Positions 1-6,415 of a stretch of 33,471 nt of DNA are shown piece by piece; the first letter of the stretch is position 1; each line of letters opens with the position of its first letter. This DNA is from Candidatus Tanganyikabacteria bacterium. Its GTDB lineage: Bacteria > Cyanobacteriota > Sericytochromatia > S15B-MN24 > VGJW01. The notes beneath the pieces were generated by a model, which worked only from the letters and a program-made list of their open reading frames with translations, was not told where the DNA came from and ran no database searches. The stretch covers positions 1 through 33,471 of the forward strand of contig VGJY01000031.1 in NCBI GenBank assembly GCA_016867235.1. The letters run 5' to 3'. The position numbers and the translations under genes are program-made.

Positions 1-62
1 AATGGGAGACTGTTTAGAACCATCACATCGACGCAAGGCCGCACAGGTGGCCGATTCTGGAC

Positions 63-139
63 GCCGGCAGAGATCCGTGGAATCGTCCCGGTATAGCCTT
101 CCAAGCTGGCTGTCGCGGGTTCGAGCCCCGTCTCCCGCT
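63..139 (+). pseudogene. Decayed tRNA-Gly (TCC anticodon), 3' half intact
   Basis: The stretch 98-139 is a textbook 3' half of tRNA-Gly: anticodon loop CTTCCAA with TCC at 100-102, T stem GCGGG (115-119) and CCCGT (127-131) around TTCGAGC, acceptor strand CTCCCGC (132-138) and discriminator T139, with no CCA encoded. The 5' half is decayed: 63-70 (GCCGGCAG) pairs with only about four of seven acceptor bases, and the anticodon stem keeps about four pairs. The total of 77 nt fits a full tRNA that has lost its 5' half. An intact 3' half with a broken 5' half is the usual relic of integration at a tRNA attachment site. An alternative is a recently degenerated tRNA without any integration. Confidence 0.55.
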
Positions 140-422
140 CTCGGTAGAACCTCCTGGCCATGCGGCGCTTCGGCCTTCCCCCATTCTTGCTCTCCGGGAC
201 ACCGGAGCCCAACTGGAGCCAATCATGGACTTCCATTGGCTACGGCCAGGCAGCGTAAACCTCGAGGGCTCGTAAGACGACCAGGACGCCCTCCCGTCTG
301 CGGCGAGCGCATTCAGGCGGAGCGCCATTGAGGCCGGCTGCCGAGAGCCATTCACTGTCCGATGGCGCCCAAGGTCGGAAGGCATTACCATCGGCCCTCA
401 TGGCACCGATGAGGACACCTGG
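140..422. other. Intergenic stretch with no recognised gene
   Basis: Open frames here (minus strand 23-391 and others) run antisense through the tRNA remnant and show no recognisable domain or ribosome-binding site. I see no hairpin with a T run. Nothing supports a gene. Confidence 0.5.
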
Positions 423-1208
423 GTGACCCTCCACCTCGACAATCAGTCAACATACACCTGCCGGTTCGATTGGGGATTGGCCGGGCTGCAGAGCCTGGCG
501 CCGGCGAGTGATGTCGTTGTCATCGTTGACGTCCTCTCGTTCTCCACGTCGGTCGACGTCGCCGCCGCTCGGGGGGCCGAAGTCCTGCCATATCCGTGGG
601 AAGACAATTCGGCGCAGCATTTCGCCCAGGAGCAGGGCGCTTCACTTGCAGTTACGAGAGGCGCCGACTCGGCGGCCGGCGGATTCTCCCTGTCCCCTTG
701 TTCCTTGCTCACCATCCCGGCAGGCCACAGGCTGGTGTTGCCGTCCCCCAACGGAGCGACCCTCGCTTACCACGCCGGCGAGGCTTGCCGGTGGGTCCTA
801 TGCGGCAGCCTGCGAAACGCAAGGGCCATAGCCTCGGCGGCAAAAAGGCTCGGCCACCGAATCGCTGTGGTTGCCGCGGGTGAACGCTGGCCGGGACCGG
901 AAAAGGGGCTCAGGCCCGCACTCGAGGACCTGCTCGGCGCAGGGGCCATATTGAGTTCCATCGAGGATCGACACCGATCTCCCGAGGCAGATTCGGCCGT
1001 CCGGAGCTTTCGGGGTGCGCGCAGCGCGCTGTTCAGCCAACTCCTGGAGTCGGTCTCGGGAAGGGAGCTTGTGGCAAGAGGATTCAGGCAGGACGTCGAA
1101 CTGGCGAGTCAGATCGACTCCAGCGCCGCGGTACCCGTCTTGGTCCGAGGGGCATTCATCGGTATGCCCGAGTCGCCAGCCCTGCCCGCCTTGGCTGGGA
1201 CCAATTAG
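423..1208 (+). CDS. 2-phosphosulfolactate phosphatase family protein (ComB-like)
   Basis: The 261-residue product has the features of the ComB family: an N-terminal strand-loop VVVIVDVLSFSTSVDVA followed by a small-residue helix (residues about 30-50), the LPSPNGATL motif near residue 105, GSLRNARA near 127, and VVAAGERW then EDLLGAGAIL near 150-175. ComB is a Mg2+-dependent phosphatase that acts on 2-phosphosulfolactate in coenzyme M synthesis. Many bacteria without coenzyme M carry relatives whose substrate is unknown, and this is likely one of them. The start is GTG at 423; no strong Shine-Dalgarno is visible. It is a lone gene between the tRNA remnant and phage-like regulator genes, so it may be cargo of a former integrated element. 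Confidence 0.82.
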   Translation: MTLHLDNQSTYTCRFDWGLAGLQSLAPASDVVVIVDVLSFSTSVDVAAARGAEVLPYPWEDNSAQHFAQEQGASLAVTRGADSAAGGFSLSPCSLLTIPAGHRLVLPSPNGATLAYHAGEACRWVLCGSLRNARAIASAAKRLGHRIAVVAAGERWPGPEKGLRPALEDLLGAGAILSSIEDRHRSPEADSAVRSFRGARSALFSQLLESVSGRELVARGFRQDVELASQIDSSAAVPVLVRGAFIGMPESPALPALAGTN

Positions 1209-1229
1209 CGGTGGCCCATAACCCTTGAA

Positions 1230-1538
1230 CTACATCGCCAGACGAACGCGCTTGTCGCCGAAATTCGCAACGACCTCGAGTTCCCCGCCCAGCGCCCGCA
1301 CAATCCGCTGCAGCGTCGAGGCCAGATAGTCACTTCTCCGCTCGAGGCGCGAGATCTCGGACTGGGTCATGTCGGCCAATGCTGCCAGTTCCTCCCGAGT
1401 TCTCCCGGTAAGCTCCCGGATCGCCCGGAGATCCATCTCAAGCAGCTCTTGCTCGACGGCACGATTGACGCGCTCGATGGCTTCAGGCGACAGTTTCTGA
1501 GCCTTGACCTGCTTCGGCTCCTCAACTTTGACGTGCAC
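1230..1538 (-). CDS. Xre-family helix-turn-helix regulator (antitoxin-like)
   Basis: The C-terminal two-thirds is a compact HTH: TREELAALADMTQSEIS is the helix-turn-helix and LERRSDYLASTLQRIV the following helices. It ends in ALGGELEVVANF, the usual tail of short Xre proteins found as antitoxins of HigB/RelE-like toxins. Family members are about 95-110 residues and start just before a segment like LSPEAIERV. I therefore place the start at GTG 1538 (102 residues). The open frame continues to 1646, but that extension looks like non-coding translation. No toxin gene is visible beside it. The upstream neighbour on the same strand is a broken ORF6N gene, which fits a phage or mobile-element context. 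Its role is probably autoregulation or toxin control, by family only. Confidence 0.72.
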   Translation of the reverse strand: MHVKVEEPKQVKAQKLSPEAIERVNRAVEQELLEMDLRAIRELTGRTREELAALADMTQSEISRLERRSDYLASTLQRIVRALGGELEVVANFGDKRVRLAM

Positions 1539-1697
1539 CTGACATGCAAGGCCTCGATCGAGGGGTCCGCTCGCACGCTCTCGCCGCGGACCTTCCAGCG
1601 GGCCGAGCAGGAGCAGTGAGGTCCCGATGTACAGCCGGCCATCCAAGGCCCCTTCCCCGGGATCCTGCCGGGCCTACAGCCGCCCCGGGCCGCTGGT

Positions 1698-2220
1698 TCA
1701 GGTGTCGGCCCGGAAGCCGATCGCGTTCGTGATGGGTGCCGCCATCAGGCTCCGGATCTCCTGCAACTCCTCGAACACCAGCGCAAGCTGAACGTCATGG
1801 AGGTCCAGCTTCTCTGCCAGCGCTTCCACGCGGCGGACGAGTTCCTCCTGGGTCACCAGGAGGTGGCGCATCCTGACGAAGGCCCTCGCCACGGCGAGAC
1901 TCACTTCGACGGCGCGAGGGCTCTCGAGCACGGCCGAGAGCATCACGGCGCCATGCTTCGGCAAAGGCGTGCGGCAAGGCCGGCGAGAACTCGAGCCGGG
2001 CGAGGTGGTCACGGTTTGTGACAACCTCCTGCTTCTCGCCGGCGGTCAGGCGGAACGTGAAGTCCGCGGGGAAGCGAGTCAGGTTGCGCTTGACCGCCTG
2101 ATTCAGAGCCTTGGTCTCCACGCCGTACAGCGCGGCCAGGTCGGCATCCGGCATCACGCGAAGGCCCCGCACCGTCAGGATGGCGCGGTCGATCTTCTCG
2201 ACGGGAACGACGTTGGTCAC
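1698..2220 (-). pseudogene. Frameshifted ORF6N-domain protein (phage antirepressor-like)
   Basis: The N-terminal half, read from ATG 2220, is a clear ORF6N domain: VPVEKIDRAILTVRG, MPDADLAALYGVETKALNQA and NLTRFPADFTFRLT, ending around LPHAFAEA. The frame then loses sense (Arg/Pro-rich translation to 1795). The expected continuation appears in another minus frame (ORF 1698-2024): HGAVMLSAVLESPRAVEVSL, then AFVRMRHLL and a coiled-coil-like tail ending GFRADT. Intact relatives read YAFTEQGVAMLSSVL across this junction, so one frameshift near 1940-1960 separates the halves. The central Thr-Ser-Lys region also looks shortened. ORF6N proteins are DNA-binding and common in phages and integrated elements. 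A sequencing error is the main alternative. Confidence 0.75.
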
Positions 2221-2418
2221 GGGTCCGTTCTACCACGGGCCGCTAAGTGATCCGTCAAGGCACATTCACGGCCGCGCTGCCGTGCCCCTCGGCGGCCATC
2301 CGCGCGTGGGGCCGGGCTTGTCCTCTCAAAGCCCTTGTAGCGTGCGGCCGGGGAGAATTCGGGCCGGCGGAGTCTCCTGGAAATCCCGACGCCGCCCGGG
2401 GGAGCGCGCCGGGCGGCA

Positions 2419-3249
2419 TCAGGGGGCGACGGTTGCCCCCGTGCGTTCCCGCCAGGCGCCGTCGCGGCCGAACGGGTACACGCAGTCGTTGTCCGGCATG
2501 TTGGTCGTCCCGAACATCAGGATCTCGCAGGGCTCGTCCGAATCGTTCCAGAGGAAGTGCGCATCTCCGGGTAGGGTCAACGCGAAATCGCCCGGACCGA
2601 GGTCGTGGGTCTGGTCATCGATGCTCATCTTGCAACGTCCGCGGAACACGAAGAACGCCTCCTCTTCCAGGGTTTCCGCGTGGTGCCGGCAGCTCCGCTG
2701 GCCGGGATAGAGGCGATGCACATCCGCGGCGACGTGACGGGCCGCGAGATGGCTGGTCAACGGGGCGCTCTCGCCGATGCTCTCGGCGCTGTCGGTGTAT
2801 CGGTGGGATCTCCACCGCAGATCCGCCCACCGGACCACGCGGGGCGCGGGGTCCGCGGCAAGCCGGTCTGCGGCCCAGGCTGCCGGATCGGGCCCCGGCC
2901 CGCCTCGGGCGGCCGCCACGATCGCCGACAGGTGGAAACCCATGGCCCGGGCGATGGCGTCGAGCGTACTCCGGGGCTGCAAGGACTCGGCGTAGAACCG
3001 GACGTCGACCGGGGTTCCGGCCTCGCCGCCCTCACCTACAGTGAAGGTGAACCAGCCGCCCGACGCCTCGTGGTCCAGGATGAAGCCCGTCTGCTCCTGG
3101 ATCTCGCGGAGCGCGCCGCAACCCAGCGCAGCCAGGCGGCCAGGCTCGGTCAGGAGATCGAACACGGCGCCGCGCGCTCCGGGCACGAGGCGCCAGAAAT
3201 CGATGAAGTACGAGTGGTCGGGCGGTGTGGGCGGCTGCATGAGCGCCAT
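2419..3249 (-). CDS. Cupin-domain protein with N-terminal unknown domain
   Basis: The last 90 residues form a cupin_2 barrel: HRLYPGQRSCRHHAETLEEE carries the metal-binding His/Glu set of cupin motif 1, and GPGDFALTLPGDAHFLWN is motif 2 with its His. The preceding 180 residues (FIDFWRLVPGARGAVFDLL onward) match nothing I recognise. They contain a predicted helical part and an Arg/Asp-rich linker. The cupin could bind metal or a small ligand; no catalytic role can be named. The frame is open to GTG 3303, but ATG 3249 (MALMQPP) or ATG 3240 avoid overlap with the upstream palindrome and look better, though neither has a strong ribosome site. The gene is divergent from the 3430 gene, sharing the intergenic palindromes. 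Confidence 0.72.
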   Translation of the reverse strand: MALMQPPTPPDHSYFIDFWRLVPGARGAVFDLLTEPGRLAALGCGALREIQEQTGFILDHEASGGWFTFTVGEGGEAGTPVDVRFYAESLQPRSTLDAIARAMGFHLSAIVAAARGGPGPDPAAWAADRLAADPAPRVVRWADLRWRSHRYTDSAESIGESAPLTSHLAARHVAADVHRLYPGQRSCRHHAETLEEEAFFVFRGRCKMSIDDQTHDLGPGDFALTLPGDAHFLWNDSDEPCEILMFGTTNMPDNDCVYPFGRDGAWRERTGATVAP

Positions 3250-3305
3250 TATGGCCCATGGCCGGCCCGGCCGAATGCCTGGCGTCCTTACGTGATTCCC
3301 CACAA

Positions 3306-3322
3306 TTGAGAATTATTCTCAA
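3306..3322. promoter_or_regulatory. Fur-family-like operator, perfect 8-1-8 palindrome
   Basis: TTGAGAATTATTCTCAA is a perfect inverted repeat around T3314. It contains TGAGAATNATTCTCA, a 7-1-7 pattern close to known Fur operators (consensus TGATAATNATTATCA). It lies in an AT-rich patch in an otherwise GC-rich window, between the divergent cupin gene and the 3430 gene. The assignment to Fur rather than another Fur-family member (Zur, PerR) is inference. Confidence 0.7.
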
Positions 3323-3343
3323 TAGAGGGTACGATTCCTTCTA

Positions 3344-3360
3344 TTGAGAAACTTTCGCAA
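3344..3360. promoter_or_regulatory. Second, imperfect Fur-like palindrome
   Basis: TTGAGAAACTTTCGCAA has the same left arm as the 3306 site and a right arm with one mismatch (8-1-8 geometry). Centre-to-centre distance to the first site is 38 bp, a little under four helical turns, so two repressor dimers could sit on a similar DNA face upstream of the plus-strand gene at 3430. Confidence 0.5.
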
Positions 3361-3429
3361 GAAGAGGAGCCCGGTATTGCTCAGACCGCACCATGGCCCC
3401 GCCCACGCTCTCTCCCGGGAAGCCGCCCG

Positions 3430-3660
3430 ATGACCGAGCTGTCGCTGTACCTCCTCGAGGCCAGGCGCAGCGCGTATCGCCGCGGCCTCATGTCCCTGGC
3501 GGCAGCAGGCCGCGCCCTTTCGGAATGCGATCACTGGCACCACGATCCCGAGCGCATCGCACGCCTGACGTGCCTGGCGGACACCATCCGCAAGAACGCG
3601 CTGGAAACCGCCGAATCGCTGCGCCAGATCCAGGCACTCGAAGCCCGGATCCTCGGGTAG
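3430..3660 (+). CDS. Small helical hypothetical protein
   Basis: This 76-residue product appears all-helical, with a central CDHWHHDPERIARLTC segment rich in potential metal ligands (Cys, three His, Asp, Cys). A purine-rich GGGAAG lies 7 nt before ATG 3430. It matches no family I know. It is the first gene downstream of the paired Fur-like palindromes and precedes the DUF4920 and PepSY genes on the same strand, so a role linked to metal supply is possible. Its size and lack of a known domain keep confidence moderate. Confidence 0.55.
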   Translation: MTELSLYLLEARRSAYRRGLMSLAAAGRALSECDHWHHDPERIARLTCLADTIRKNALETAESLRQIQALEARILG

Positions 3661-3675
3661 CGCCGGCAGCGGCGG

Positions 3676-3704
3676 GACAACTTACGTAGTTCCCCGTAGT
3701 TGTC
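3676..3704. promoter_or_regulatory. Inverted repeat upstream of the DUF4920 gene
   Basis: GACAACTTACG (3676-3686) pairs with CGTAGTTGTC (3695-3704) with one bulged T and an 8-nt loop. No T run follows, so an operator or mRNA structure is more likely than a terminator. It lies 75 bp before the GTG start at 3779. Confidence 0.4.
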
Positions 3705-3778
3705 GCGGGCGGCCGGTCACGCTGTACTACCACGGTACGCTGCCGCGTGGGCACGCGGGTTCGCAATGGAGGTTGGAC

Positions 3779-4267
3779 GTGGTTCGCTCGTTGTTGCAAG
3801 GCGCGATGCTCTTCGCCCTCGTCGTCGTGGCGGCGTCGCCGGCAGGCGCGGCGGACAAGGGAAAGACCTACGGGGCCGGCGTCAAGCTCAAGGCCGCCAC
3901 GCCGGTGGACAAGCTGCTTTCCAGCCCGACCAAGTGGGTCGGCAAGCAGGTGCGGGTCGACGGCGTCGCGACCAACGTCTGCGCGAAGGCCGGCTGCTGG
4001 ATCGAGCTCAGCGACGCGAAGACCGGCAAGGGCATCAAGTTCAAGGTCGAGGACGGCGTCATCGTCTTCCCCCTGACGGCCAAGGGCCACAAGGCGTCCG
4101 CCGAGGGGACCTTCGAGGAGGTCGTGCTGTCGCCGGCCGAGGCCAAGGAACGCGCCTCCGAGGAGGCCGGCGAGCACGGCGGCGAGCATGGCGACCACGC
4201 CCACCACGCGGCCCAGCCGAAGGGACCGACCTACCAGATTCGCGCGACCGGCGCCGTCATCTACTAG
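3779..4267 (+). CDS. Exported DUF4920-domain protein with His-rich tail
   Basis: The protein begins with a Sec signal peptide (VRSLLQGAMLFALVVVAASPAGA, cleavage near residue 24). The mature part matches DUF4920: the YGAGVKL start, a region on membrane-linked or periplasmic metal-associated proteins, and the key NVCAKAGCWIEL motif with a conserved Cys pair and Gly-Cys-Trp. The C-terminal stretch has a run of His and Glu (EHGGEHGDHAHH) suited to metal binding. GTG 3779 is chosen over TTG 3773 because GGAGG (3768-3772) is 6 nt upstream of GTG but touches the TTG. The PepSY gene starts 16 bp downstream, so the two form an operon under the Fur-like sites or a nearer promoter. The biochemical role of DUF4920 is not known. 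Confidence 0.8.
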   Translation: MVRSLLQGAMLFALVVVAASPAGAADKGKTYGAGVKLKAATPVDKLLSSPTKWVGKQVRVDGVATNVCAKAGCWIELSDAKTGKGIKFKVEDGVIVFPLTAKGHKASAEGTFEEVVLSPAEAKERASEEAGEHGGEHGDHAHHAAQPKGPTYQIRATGAVIY

Positions 4268-4283
4268 CCCGTCATCGTTCTGG

Positions 4284-4859
4284 ATGGGACGAACCCAGGT
4301 GGCGCCGCGCTTTCACTGGCGGCGGCTGCTGATCGCCGTCCATCGCGATCTGGGCTTCCTGCTGGCGGGCCTGACGGTCGTCTACGCGCTCTCCGGGGTG
4401 GCGGTCAACCACGTGGCCGACTGGAACCCGACCTACGAAATTCGCACGGTCAAGGTCCCCGTCGGGGACCTGCCGGCCGGAGATCCCGAGGCAGCCGCCC
4501 GGGCCGCCCTGGAGCGACTCGGCGTCACCGCGGAGCCGAAGTCGATCGTCCCGGCCGGCACCGATCGGGTGCGAATCTTCCTCGAGAACCGCACGATCAC
4601 GCTGGACCTGGCCAGGCGGCAAGCGGTCGACGAGCAGGTCGCCCGCCGGCCGGTCCTGTACCAGGTGAACTTCCTGCACCTCAACCACGGCAAGGGCGTC
4701 TGGACGTGGATCGCCGACCTGTACGCCGTCGGCCTGCTCTTCATGGCCATCAGCGGGATCCTGATGATCAAGGGCCGCCACGGTATCGCCGGCCGCGGGA
4801 TGTGGTGGCTGCTTGCCGGCCTGGCGCCGCCCATCGCCTTCCTGCTCTGGAAGGGCTAG
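4284..4859 (+). CDS. PepSY-associated transmembrane protein
   Basis: The 191-residue protein has an N-terminal transmembrane helix preceded by WRRLLIAVHRDLGF, the hallmark of PepSY-TM (PiuB-like) proteins. A soluble PepSY-like segment (residues about 50-120, with VRIFLENRTITLDL) follows. Two C-terminal helices (LYAVGLLFMAISGILMI and MWWLLAGLAPPIAFLLW) complete it, with His pairs (VHRD and LHLNHGKG) typical of haem-binding membrane proteins. Relatives are often linked to iron uptake or reduction. ATG 4284 is chosen over the upstream 4188 start because the family begins at this helix and the extra residues overlap the DUF4920 gene. Its stop overlaps the stop of the convergent zinc-ribbon gene. 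Confidence 0.8.
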   Translation: MGRTQVAPRFHWRRLLIAVHRDLGFLLAGLTVVYALSGVAVNHVADWNPTYEIRTVKVPVGDLPAGDPEAAARAALERLGVTAEPKSIVPAGTDRVRIFLENRTITLDLARRQAVDEQVARRPVLYQVNFLHLNHGKGVWTWIADLYAVGLLFMAISGILMIKGRHGIAGRGMWWLLAGLAPPIAFLLWKG

Positions 4860-5014
4860 CGGGGAGGTCGCCGCTTCTTCGGCAGCACCTGGAGTTCGCC
4901 GGTGGCCTTCGAGGCGCATGGCACGCAGATGGTGGTGCCCCGGGCCGCCTGGGCCCCGCACTTCTCGCACCGCTGCCGGTCGAGGGGTTCGAGAATGTTC
5001 GCCGCGTGGGTCAT
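4856..5014 (-). CDS. Small zinc-ribbon protein (52 residues)
   Basis: Translation from ATG 5014 gives a 52-residue protein with C16-x2-C19 and C30-x2-C33 (RCEKCGAQAARGTTICVPC), a compact zinc ribbon, and a basic tail (PKKRRPPR). An in-frame ATG at 5026 would add four residues. It is convergent with the PepSY gene; the stop codons overlap within CTAG at 4856-4859. The cysteine pairs and GC-rich third positions support coding. A metal or nucleic-acid binding role is possible from the ribbon and the metal-related neighbours, but no specific function is claimed. Confidence 0.65.
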   Translation of the reverse strand: MTHAANILEPLDRQRCEKCGAQAARGTTICVPCASKATGELQVLPKKRRPPR

Positions 5015-5052
5015 GCTTGGGGACATTGTCACGCACTTGCGCGTCGCGCTGC

Positions 5053-5071
5053 GTACGTAGTCACTACGTAC
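5053..5071. promoter_or_regulatory. Perfect palindrome upstream of the CAP gene
   Basis: GTACGTAG (5053-5060), TCA, CTACGTAC (5064-5071) is an exact 8-3-8 inverted repeat. It lies between the divergent zinc-ribbon gene and the CAP-domain gene, suiting an operator for either. The TACGTA core also appears in other gaps of this window. Confidence 0.45.
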
Positions 5072-5202
5072 CCCTTACCCGTGTGACGTAAGTAGCCGTG
5101 GTCCGGGTCAAGCAAGATCCGCGCCATACTCGCCGACAATCTGCCCGAGTCCGCCACGGCGGACGTTGGGTTGGGGGATCTCTTGGGATTGGGGAAGGCG
5201 AC

Positions 5203-6000
5203 ATGCAGGTATTGCAGGCCATTGGCCAGGTATTGGGAACGTTGGCCCCTGCGCTGGGGCAGGCATTCGGGCAGCAGCCGGCCGCGGCGCCGGCCGGCGC
5301 GCCCGCAAACGGACTGGGACTCGACGCGGCGGCGCTGACGCCGCAAGGCAACGCCGCCGCGATCACGCTCGGCAATCCGGCCGGCGCGCCGCAGGGCGCC
5401 CTTGGCGGCGCCGCGGCTCCCGAGGCCGGGGGCATCGTGGAGGCCATACTCCAGATCGTCTTCGGCTTCCTGCGGCTCTTCGGGCTCAACGTCGGCATGC
5501 CGGGCAATCCCGGCTTCGGCGACCCCGGCGGGGCGCCGATCGGCAATCCCGGCTTCGGCGACCCCGGCGGCGCGCCGATCGGCAGTCCCGGCTTCGGCGA
5601 CCCCGGCGGCGCGCCGATCGGCGATCCCGGTTTCGGCGACCCAGGCGGGGCGCCGGTCGGCAACCCGTGGGAGGGCCAGGCGGCCGGCGCCGCGCAACCC
5701 GCGGCCAATGCCGCCGACTACGAGAAGGGCCTGTTCGAGCAGGCCAACGCCGTGCGCCGCGGCCTGGGCCTACGCGAATTGCGTTGGTCCGACGACCTGT
5801 CTCAGGCGGCGCGCCGCAGTGCGGCCGCGGGCACGCACCTGGCCGCGCCGGAAATCTTGTCCTTCGGCGACGGCTCTCCCGCCGACGCGATCAACATGTG
5901 GCGCGGCAGCCCTCCCCACTGGGGGATCCTGACCGATCCCGGCATGACCGAGATGGGCGCCGGCCGGGCTGGCGGCAACTCGGCCATCACGTTCCGCTGA
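5203..6000 (+). CDS. CAP-domain (SCP/YkwD-like) protein with Gly/Pro tandem repeats
   Basis: The C-terminal 95 residues are a CAP fold: EKGLFEQANAVRRGLGLREL then WSDDLSQAARRSAA, a His (TH), and SPADAINMWRGSPPHWGIL with the signature W and HW, ending EMGAGRAGG. Before it lies a hydrophobic segment (AILQIVFGFLRLFGL) and four 13-residue repeats of the type NPGFGDPGGAPIG. The N terminus (MQVLQAIGQVLGTLAPAL) lacks a classical signal peptide. ATG 5203 is chosen because GGGGAAGG sits just upstream, whereas the open frame to 5098 overlaps the palindrome region. CAP proteins are usually secreted and of varied function; here the export route is unclear. Confidence 0.8.
   Translation: MQVLQAIGQVLGTLAPALGQAFGQQPAAAPAGAPANGLGLDAAALTPQGNAAAITLGNPAGAPQGALGGAAAPEAGGIVEAILQIVFGFLRLFGLNVGMPGNPGFGDPGGAPIGNPGFGDPGGAPIGSPGFGDPGGAPIGDPGFGDPGGAPVGNPWEGQAAGAAQPAANAADYEKGLFEQANAVRRGLGLRELRWSDDLSQAARRSAAAGTHLAAPEILSFGDGSPADAINMWRGSPPHWGILTDPGMTEMGAGRAGGNSAITFR
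5503..5658 (+). repeat. Four 39-bp tandem repeats in the CAP gene
   Basis: Units at 5503-5541, 5542-5580, 5581-5619 and 5620-5658 encode GNPGFGDPGGAPI-type 13-mers. Units 1 and 2 differ at one base; later units carry a few changes (N to S to D at the second residue). A partial fifth unit follows. The array forms a flexible Gly/Pro linker and is prone to copy-number change. Confidence 0.92.
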
Positions 6001-6014
6001 AACAAGACCTGCCA

Positions 6015-6053
6015 GGCCGCCCGGACCGCCCGGGCGGCCGCGGCGCGCCGCGG
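6015..6053. terminator. Paired GC hairpins between convergent genes
   Basis: GGCCGCCCGG (6015-6024) pairs with CCGGGCGGCC (6030-6039), followed by the perfect palindrome CCGCGGCGCGCCGCGG (6038-6053). No T run is present, so it may be a bidirectional stop assisted by Rho or simply an mRNA-stabilising structure between the CAP gene and the 6082 gene. Confidence 0.45.
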
Positions 6054-6081
6054 TCTGTCGCCCGAGGCGTCGGCGGGGAGA

Positions 6082-6294
6082 TCAGTCGCGCTCGTATCCC
6101 GGCGGCGTCCGGTCGAGTTCGCTGCCCGTGGGCGGGAACTCGCACTCTGCCCGGTGGATGGCTTCCCGGGCCGCCCGGGCCGCGGCTTCGCGCGCCCGGG
6201 CGCGCTTGCGTTCCGCGGCCGGGTCGCGGCTTCCGGCCGGCTTCGCCTCCGCGGGTTCCTGCGTGTAGGGCACCCTCTGCTCTGGATCCGGCAT
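6082..6294 (-). CDS. Small charged hypothetical protein (70 residues)
   Basis: ATG 6294 follows GGGGGA by 7 nt, a good ribosome site. The product has a Pro/Glu-rich start (MPDPEQRVPYTQEP), a strongly basic Ala/Arg helix (residues 25-48, AERKRARAREAAARAAREA) and an acidic tail ending YERD. No family is recognised. The open frame extends upstream but the good ribosome site fixes this start. It is convergent with the CAP gene and lies downstream of the sucrose/salt cluster on the same strand. Confidence 0.5.
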   Translation of the reverse strand: MPDPEQRVPYTQEPAEAKPAGSRDPAAERKRARAREAAARAAREAIHRAECEFPPTGSELDRTPPGYERD

Positions 6295-6415
6295 CCTGGC
6301 ATCCCCCAAATTCCGAGAGATCAGCATATGCCTTCCTGCCGCGACGTCACCTGACCGCCGGCCGTTCGGCCGCCGGCGGCCGCGCCCCGGAATGGCGCGC
6401 GCCCCGGGCTGCCAG

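Noticed and set aside
2-139. tRNA-Gly interrupted by a group I intron (5' half near 2-21)
   Set aside because: The proposed 5' half is poorly matched, and a nearer degenerate 5' half at 63-70 explains the spacing without an intron core.
23-391. Minus-strand frame over the tRNA remnant
   Set aside because: It has the typical antisense-of-tRNA translation and no ribosome site or domain.
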